From positions 1 to 6,917 of the forward strand of contig JAFUWR010000207.1 of NCBI GenBank assembly GCA_017471125.1: a stretch of DNA of 6,917 nucleotides. Direction: 5' to 3'. The translations under genes were made by a program, and so were the position numbers. Of this stretch, positions 4,401 through 6,917 are shown piece by piece. How positions within the stretch are numbered: the stretch's first letter is position 1; every line of letters begins with the position of its first letter. Under the pieces are notes generated by a model that was not told where the DNA came from, did no database searches, and saw only the letters and a list, made by a program, of their open reading frames with translations. This DNA comes from Clostridia bacterium. Lineage in GTDB: Bacteria; Bacillota; Clostridia; Christensenellales; Aristaeellaceae.

Positions 4401-6917
4401 AGGGCAACTATACCGGCACAAAGACCGCTACCTTCAACATCGTCGACGGCGGAGACCAGGACGACGAGGAGCAGGTCTCGGGCGAGTGGGTCTACCGCGT
4501 GGTGGACGGCAAGGCGTACATCGACGGCTGGAACGGCACCAGCGGCAGCGTCACCGTGCCCGCGACCCTGGGCGGCGCGCCCGTGGTGTCCCTGGCGGAG
4601 TACACCTTCGGCAAGGACGTGGTGACCGAGGTCGTGCTGCCCGACGGGCTGACGACCCTCAACCCCGACGTGTTCGGCGGCTGCCCGAACCTGAAATGGG
4701 TGACCCTGCCCGACACGCTGACCAGCGTGCCCAGCGGCCTGTTCGACGGCTGCGCCGACGGCACGGTGGTGACCCTGTCCGTCAGCGACGAGAGCACCAT
4801 GACGGCCAAAGACACCGTCAACGGCGTCAAGCTGCCCGCGGACATCGCCTCCATCCACGTGAAGAACGGCGGCAGGCTGACCGTGGACTGCGACTTCACC
4901 GTGGAGGACGACGACAACTACAACGAGATCATCGTCGATCAGGGCGGCACGCTCACGCTTAACAGCGGCAAGAAGATCGTCAATAAGAACAGCATCACCC
5001 AGAACGGCACGTTCAACAACAACGGCAGCGTCTACGGGTGCTATTCCGGCAGCTCGCTGACGCCGTCCGGGTCCATCGCGAATTACATCACCGAGCACAC
5101 CGGCGAGGTCGGCTCCAACTGCTCCATCTGCGGCGAGCCCATCACCGGCAAGACCAACCGCGACCTCACCGTGGCGCTCAAGTCCGGCAAGACCGTCACC
5201 AAGGTCTACGACCGCGAGGCCGACGCCGACCTGACCATCGACGACTTCGACATCACCGGCATCGAGACGGGGGACACCGTGGCCCTGACCGTGGACGCCG
5301 CCTACAACGACGCCAACGTCGGCACCGGCAAGCCCGTGACCGCGCGGTTCACCATCACCAGCCAGCAGAGCGAGAAGTACACCTATCGCGTGTCCAACCT
5401 CTCCCTGACCGGCAGCATCACCGCCAAGCCCCTGAGCGAGCTGACCATCGCGGACATCCCGGACCAGACCTATACCGGGTCCGCCATCACGCCCGAGGTC
5501 AGCGTCAAGCACGACAGCTATACGCTGGTCGATAAGACGGACTACACCGTGGCGTTCACCGACTACACCAAGGTCGGCAAGGCCACCGCGACCTTCACCG
5601 CCGTGACGGGCGGCAATTACAGCGGCACCGCCACCAAGACCTTCAACATCGTGGAGAACGCCGGGAAGATCGCCATCACGTATTCCGGTTCCGCGCCCAC
5701 CAAGGTCTACGACGGCACCAACACCGCCACGCTGTCCGCGTCCGACTTCACCGTCCCCGACGCCTACAAGGGCACCGTGACCATCCAGTCCGTCACCGCT
5801 ACCTACAACACCGCCGCCGCGGGCACCGGCAAGACCGTCACCGCCAAGCTGACGCTCAAGCCCAGCACCTATACCTGCGACGACGTGACGATCTCCAACG
5901 CCACCATCACGGCGCGGCCCATCGGCGACTCCGCGATCACCGTCGGCAGCATCGCCGAGCAGACCTACACCGGCTCCGCCATCAAGCCCTCCGTCACCGT
6001 GAAGTACAACTCCACTACGTTGTCCGAGGACACCGACTACACGCTGAGCTATTCCAACAACACCAACGCCGGTACCGCCACCGTGACCATCACCGGCAAG
6101 GGCAACTTCTCCGGGACCCGGACGACGACCTTCACCATCAAGGCCGCCTCCACCCAGAAGCAGCTCACCATCACCTTCACCGGCTCCGCGCCGACGAGGG
6201 TCTACGACGCCACCGCCAACTGCGGCTATTACACCGGCACCAGCCCGAACACGGTCTATCATCCGCTGCTGGAGACCAAGGACTTCAAGATCGAGGGCCT
6301 TGAGAGCGGCGACACCGCTACCATCTCCACGGATTACCTAAAGACCCTCAAGTTCGACAGCAAGAACGCCGGGACCCGCACCGTGGCCGTGAACTTTGAC
6401 GGTCATTTGAGCTTCTCGAGCAGCAACAAGAACACCTACACGCTGTCCGCAAGCTCCGTCAAGTCCATCACCGGCTCCATCACCAAGAAGGCCGTCACCA
6501 TCACGCCCAAGGCCGGGCAGAGCAAGGTCTGGGGCGCGAACGACCCGTCCTTCTCCGGCACCGTCAGCGGCGTGCTCAACGAGACCCCGGCCATCTCCGT
6601 CACCGGCAAGCTGGGACGCGAGGCCGGCGAGACCATCGGTACCTATAAGTACACCACCGGCACGCTGGCCGTGTCCAACACCACCAACTACGAGATCAAG
6701 GTGGCCGACGGCACCTTCGCCATCACCGCGAAGCCCATCAGCGCCAGCGACGTGATCGTGGGCGCCATCGAGGCGCAGAAGGCCACCGGCTCTCCGCTCA
6801 CGCCGGACGTGTCCATCCGCTACAACGCGCCCAAGCTGGGCACCCAGACGCTGACGAAGAACACCGACTACACGCTGAGCTATTCCAGCAACACCTCCGC
6901 CGGCACGGCCACCGTGA
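1403..6917 (+). CDS. Giant secreted multidomain surface protein, adhesin-like (3' partial)
   Basis: The frame runs unbroken for 1838 codons to the right edge. Residues 1-35 are a signal peptide (basic start, hydrophobic 15-34, cleavage likely after ALA35). Then come a Glu/Asp-rich stretch (36-85), Glu-Pro-Thr octapeptides (86-133), two Ig-like domains (about 136-321), leucine-rich module A (322-541), an acidic linker (545-580), YDG/YTG domains (584-1014), a second acidic linker, leucine-rich module B (1027-1245) and a second YDG/YTG/MBG array (1252 onward). No catalytic domain is visible, and any cell-wall anchor would lie outside the window. BspA-type leucine-rich repeats in bacteria are often adhesins or host-binding proteins, and the beta arrays probably act as a stalk. 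Residues 582 to about 834 come from an AT-rich DNA block unlike the rest. The ligand is unknown. Start and secretion are well supported; the role is inferred from architecture. Confidence 0.93.
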   Translation, partial: MKGNRRMSGKMGKTWLSLLVIVAMLTPMFSTFALAEDEWADAGDNDAAYEAYYEEDDASDDPWEDTQDDYEEPDDDEPTYEEPDPEPTEAPTPEPTEAPTPEPTEEPTPEPTEEPTQEPTESPTPEPTEEPAAAPVIVALSANASSEEVTQKPKLKSYLADLPGTAIATLDDGETVEVSIEWSADDSEAYKQAKYGEFHFTARLTDAAYELGDGVSMPRATLYVAYISGFAADLSGEAVATERPAPTADGVAEALRWPDTLTVTLQGATVQTLTLPIVWECEDYDRRDSGVFAFTAAFDGEDYILADGLRMPVMTLALAVSDEFELTMAPDYTLTITGWKRDAGDLVVPETIGGFPVTAIGDYAFANHEDLMSVTLPDGIEALGHRVFDGCDYLMFIELPDSLLEAEDDTFDGIYADAAFILNVANETTLSKPNVFRGEGEKIVLPRAVDSIIVADDGELTVATDYTVEADSLLGLSVEKGGKLTLKADNTIVNLNSITVAGKFENRGTVYGCASGSSLKGKIKNYITDHTGKGTCEICGETLPVTEDEAEKETEVGSEEAAADVAPAVDDQIVAEAGEKPTKKLTVNYVGATDVSGRVYKSFDGNDSVKISAADFVIDETSLEEQDKDKVAISAVTARYNDYRAGNQSITVSFELSQTNASCNYVVDDVLLNGVIYPYIITSSYVTCFIADQDYTGSAIKPKPVLKYNGYVLVEEEDFRIASYANNIEKGEATISIVGTGNFYSDSSRTETFKIVDKNTPRTLLIRHKDYENSDSPSITKEYDPTTYSEFDTSEFNVYNIADSDIGKVKITKATVVSRTSYNNRSTVSIKFEIDQTGAEHSYVADDMTAYVTYTPCDISGFTIDDIADQVFYGTPVTLDYFDFYDGETEMVEGTDYTLTYKNNDKVGVATLTVTGKGFYTGSVSKTFNIVEEGTTTIDITDNADVTIDAIPDQTYTGSAITPEIVVKYSGTTLVKDTDYTVSYDNNTAVGTATATVTGKGNYTGTKTATFNIVDGGDQDDEEQVSGEWVYRVVDGKAYIDGWNGTSGSVTVPATLGGAPVVSLAEYTFGKDVVTEVVLPDGLTTLNPDVFGGCPNLKWVTLPDTLTSVPSGLFDGCADGTVVTLSVSDESTMTAKDTVNGVKLPADIASIHVKNGGRLTVDCDFTVEDDDNYNEIIVDQGGTLTLNSGKKIVNKNSITQNGTFNNNGSVYGCYSGSSLTPSGSIANYITEHTGEVGSNCSICGEPITGKTNRDLTVALKSGKTVTKVYDREADADLTIDDFDITGIETGDTVALTVDAAYNDANVGTGKPVTARFTITSQQSEKYTYRVSNLSLTGSITAKPLSELTIADIPDQTYTGSAITPEVSVKHDSYTLVDKTDYTVAFTDYTKVGKATATFTAVTGGNYSGTATKTFNIVENAGKIAITYSGSAPTKVYDGTNTATLSASDFTVPDAYKGTVTIQSVTATYNTAAAGTGKTVTAKLTLKPSTYTCDDVTISNATITARPIGDSAITVGSIAEQTYTGSAIKPSVTVKYNSTTLSEDTDYTLSYSNNTNAGTATVTITGKGNFSGTRTTTFTIKAASTQKQLTITFTGSAPTRVYDATANCGYYTGTSPNTVYHPLLETKDFKIEGLESGDTATISTDYLKTLKFDSKNAGTRTVAVNFDGHLSFSSSNKNTYTLSASSVKSITGSITKKAVTITPKAGQSKVWGANDPSFSGTVSGVLNETPAISVTGKLGREAGETIGTYKYTTGTLAVSNTTNYEIKVADGTFAITAKPISASDVIVGAIEAQKATGSPLTPDVSIRYNAPKLGTQTLTKNTDYTLSYSSNTSAGTATV
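1658..1801 (+). repeat. Six tandem 24-bp units encoding a Glu-Pro-Thr linker
   Basis: The octapeptide EPTE[A/E/S]PT[P/Q] repeats at residues 86-93, 94-101, 102-109, 110-117 and 118-125, with a degenerate sixth unit at 126-133. Such Pro/Thr/Glu runs form extended, flexible spacers next to the cell surface. The DNA units differ at third positions, so they are not recent perfect copies, but the copy number may still vary between strains. Confidence 0.9.
1808..2365 (+). other. Two consecutive Ig-like domains in the large surface protein
   Basis: Residues about 136-321 contain two related beta segments with the pattern hydrophobic-rich strand, Trp, Tyr, then Gly-x-Phe-x-Phe-Thr-Ala: VEVSIEW with GEFHFTARL (Trp182) and LTLPIVW with GVFAFTAAF (Trp279), 97 residues apart. 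This resembles the bacterial Big_4-type Ig-like pattern. The fold is inferred from pattern alone. Confidence 0.5.
2366..3025 (+). other. Leucine-rich (BspA/LRR_5-type) module A with Cys/His cluster
   Basis: Residues 322-541. The leucine-rich part has the BspA signature: GGFPVTAIGDYAFA, then L-x-x-VTLPDGIEALG, VFDGC and FIELPDSL (353-403). A beta-rich part follows with GGKLTL and NSITVAGKFENRGTVYGC. It ends with NYITDHTG and CEICGE, leaving Cys513, His530, Cys536 and Cys539 in the arrangement C-x16-H-x5-C-x2-C. Module B further on has the same plan. The leucine-rich part is confident; metal binding by the Cys/His set is only a suggestion. Confidence 0.75.
3152..3445 (+). other. YDG-type beta domain 1 (AT-rich version)
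   Basis: Residues 584-681. It follows the plan of the later, clearer YDG domains: an opening KLTVNYVG strand, VYKSFDGND where others have VYDGTN, an AADF step, AVTARYND, and a closing NYVVDDVLLNG. It is immediately followed by a YTG-type unit, as in the second array. Assignment rests on alignment by eye to the copies at 5663-5926 and 5156-5437. Confidence 0.6.
3470..3670 (+). repeat. YTG-type Ig-like repeat 1
   Basis: Residues 690-756: IADQDYTGSAIKP, KYNGYVL, DFRIASYANN, a GTGNF turn, and closing ETFKIV. It is the most divergent full copy and lies wholly in the AT-rich island. The consensus of this unit is DQxYTGSAIxP, then DYTxSYxNN, GTAT, GKGNYxGT and TFxIV, about 65 residues. I recognise it as a common surface-protein module in Clostridia but recall no family name. 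Confidence 0.8.
3683..3979 (+). other. YDG-type beta domain 2 (AT-rich version)
   Basis: Residues 761-859: opening TLLIRHKDYEN, EYDPTTYSEF in place of VYDGT, SEFNV, ATVVSRTSYNN, SIKFEIDQ and closing HSYVADDMTAYVTY. Divergent but placed before a YTG unit as expected. Most of it is in the AT-rich island, and the composition rises again near its end. Confidence 0.55.
4001..4195 (+). repeat. YTG-type Ig-like repeat 2
   Basis: Residues 867-931: IADQVFYGTPVT (YTG replaced by FYG), GTDYTLTYKNN, GVATLTVTGKGFYTGS and TFNIV. It lies in the stretch of intermediate GC content. Confidence 0.8.
4253..4444 (+). repeat. YTG-type Ig-like repeat 3
   Basis: Residues 951-1014: IPDQTYTGSAITPEI, KYSGTTL, DTDYTVSYDNN, GTATATVTGKGNYTGT and TFNIV. 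It is adjacent to repeat 2 without a YDG domain between, closes the first array, and is followed by an acidic linker (GGDQDDEEQ). It closely resembles repeat 4 in the DQTYTGSAITPE part. Confidence 0.88.
4481..5137 (+). other. Leucine-rich (BspA/LRR_5-type) module B with Cys/His cluster
   Basis: Residues 1027-1245, a second copy of module A. The leucine-rich part runs GGAPVVSLAEYTFG, VVLPDGLTTLNPDVFGGC, WVTLPDTL and LFDGC (1057-1117). The beta part has GGTLTL and NSITQNGTFNNNGSVYGC, and the end has NYITEHTG and CSICGE. Cys1213, His1232, Cys1240 and Cys1243 give C-x18-H-x7-C-x2-C. The two Gly-Gly-Lys/Thr-Leu-Thr-Leu motifs are exactly 700 residues apart (481 and 1181). Strong evidence for internal duplication. 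Confidence 0.8.
5156..5437 (+). other. YDG-type beta domain 3
   Basis: Residues 1252-1345: opening DLTVALKSGK, KVYDREADADL, DDFDITGIETGD, DAAYNDANVGTGKPVTARF, closing YRVSNLSLTGSITAKPLS. It matches the YDG-type domain plan and starts the second array right after module B. Confidence 0.75.
5456..5653 (+). repeat. YTG-type Ig-like repeat 4
   Basis: Residues 1352-1417: IPDQTYTGSAITPEV, KTDYTVAFTDY, GKATATFTAVTGGNYSGT and TFNIV. Here the usual Tyr-x-Asn-Asn is FTDY. Confidence 0.85.
5663..5926 (+). other. YDG-type beta domain 4
   Basis: Residues 1421-1508: the clearest copy, with ITYSGSAPTKVYDGTNTAT, SASDFTV, VTATYNTAAAGTGKTVTAK and closing TISNATITARPIG. The VYDGT motif names this family of surface beta domains. 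Confidence 0.85.
5951..6142 (+). repeat. YTG-type Ig-like repeat 5
   Basis: Residues 1517-1580: IAEQTYTGSAIKP, KYNSTTL, DTDYTLSYSNN, GTATVTITGKGNFSGT and TFTIK. Bases 6031-6086 match 6862-6917 in repeat 6 at 51 of 56 positions, the first 26 identical. Confidence 0.88.
6155..6493 (+). other. YDG-type beta domain 5 with an insertion
   Basis: Residues 1585-1697: LTITFTGSAPTRVYDATAN resembles domain 4, but about 13 extra residues (around CGYYTGTSPNTVYHPLLE) precede the KDFKIEG step. The end SASSVKSITGSITKK is typical. The insertion makes it longer than its neighbours and adds one Cys. Confidence 0.75.
6494..6742 (+). other. MBG (YGX-type) domain
   Basis: Residues 1698-1780: VTITPKAGQSKVWGANDPSF, then VTGKLGREAGETIGTYKYTTGTL, NTTNYEIKVADGTFAIT. 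The pattern Trp/Tyr-Gly-x-x-Asp-Pro, GxLxRxxGExxGxY and NYxI-x-FxIT is characteristic of the MBG_2 family, which commonly accompanies YDG domains in large bacterial surface proteins. Confidence 0.8.
6767..6917 (+). repeat. YTG-type Ig-like repeat 6 (cut by the window edge)
   Basis: Residues 1789-1838: IEAQKATGSPLTPDV (YTG replaced by ATG), then NTDYTLSYSSN and GTATVT. A few extra residues sit around KLGTQTL. The unit and the gene continue beyond the window. Confidence 0.8.

Noticed and set aside
3878..6262. 794-codon open frame on the - strand
   Set aside because: It is also an antisense shadow. Its Gly/Val/Asp/His-rich repetitive product mirrors the repeats of the sense protein, and its downstream end falls at the edge of the AT-rich island. 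The + frame has a signal peptide, a ribosome binding site and known domains.

Overview
The window looks like chromosomal DNA from a GC-rich member of the Clostridia (Firmicutes), probably a gut or rumen lineage of the Oscillospirales/Christensenellales type. The grounds are a strong GGGAGGG ribosome binding site, a very GC-rich third codon position, Glu-Pro-Thr linkers of the EPTEAPTP kind, lamin-tail and BspA-type leucine-rich domains, YDG/MBG-type domains, and an intergenic multi-hairpin element of a style I recall from such genomes. No gene here fixes the species.

Layout: there are two genes, both on the + strand and both cut by the window edges. (1) Positions 2-1144 hold the 3' part of a membrane-anchored protein with two lamin-tail domains; its start lies upstream. 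(2) Positions 1145-1402 are intergenic. They hold a perfect 14-bp palindrome just after the stop codon, a 130-bp imperfect inverted repeat able to form several hairpins (1173-1302), then an AT-richer leader and the ribosome binding site of the next gene. (3) From 1403 to the right edge runs one uninterrupted reading frame of at least 1838 codons for a very large secreted surface protein. Its order is: signal peptide, acidic region, six Glu-Pro-Thr octapeptide repeats, two Ig-like domains, leucine-rich module A ending in a Cys/His cluster, acidic linker, a first array of YDG- and YTG-type beta domains, acidic linker, leucine-rich module B with the same Cys/His cluster, and a second YDG/YTG array with one MBG (YGX-type) domain, still continuing at the edge.

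The most notable point is inside the large gene. About 760 bases (roughly 3146-3905) are strikingly AT-rich and use other codons (ATA, AGA, TTA) than the rest, yet the frame is unbroken and encodes the same kinds of domain. A stretch of intermediate composition follows to about 4440. This looks like domain exchange with a lower-GC relative or transfer from one. The second notable point is that the leucine-rich + Cys/His module occurs twice, exactly 700 residues apart, on either side of the first array.

Function: both products should act at the cell surface, the first anchored by a membrane helix and the second probably as a long adhesin-like stalk, but no ligand or catalytic activity can be read from the sequence. 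They point the same way but are separated by the hairpin element and 258 bases, so co-transcription is uncertain. I see no CRISPR array, tRNA, rRNA, transposase or phage gene.
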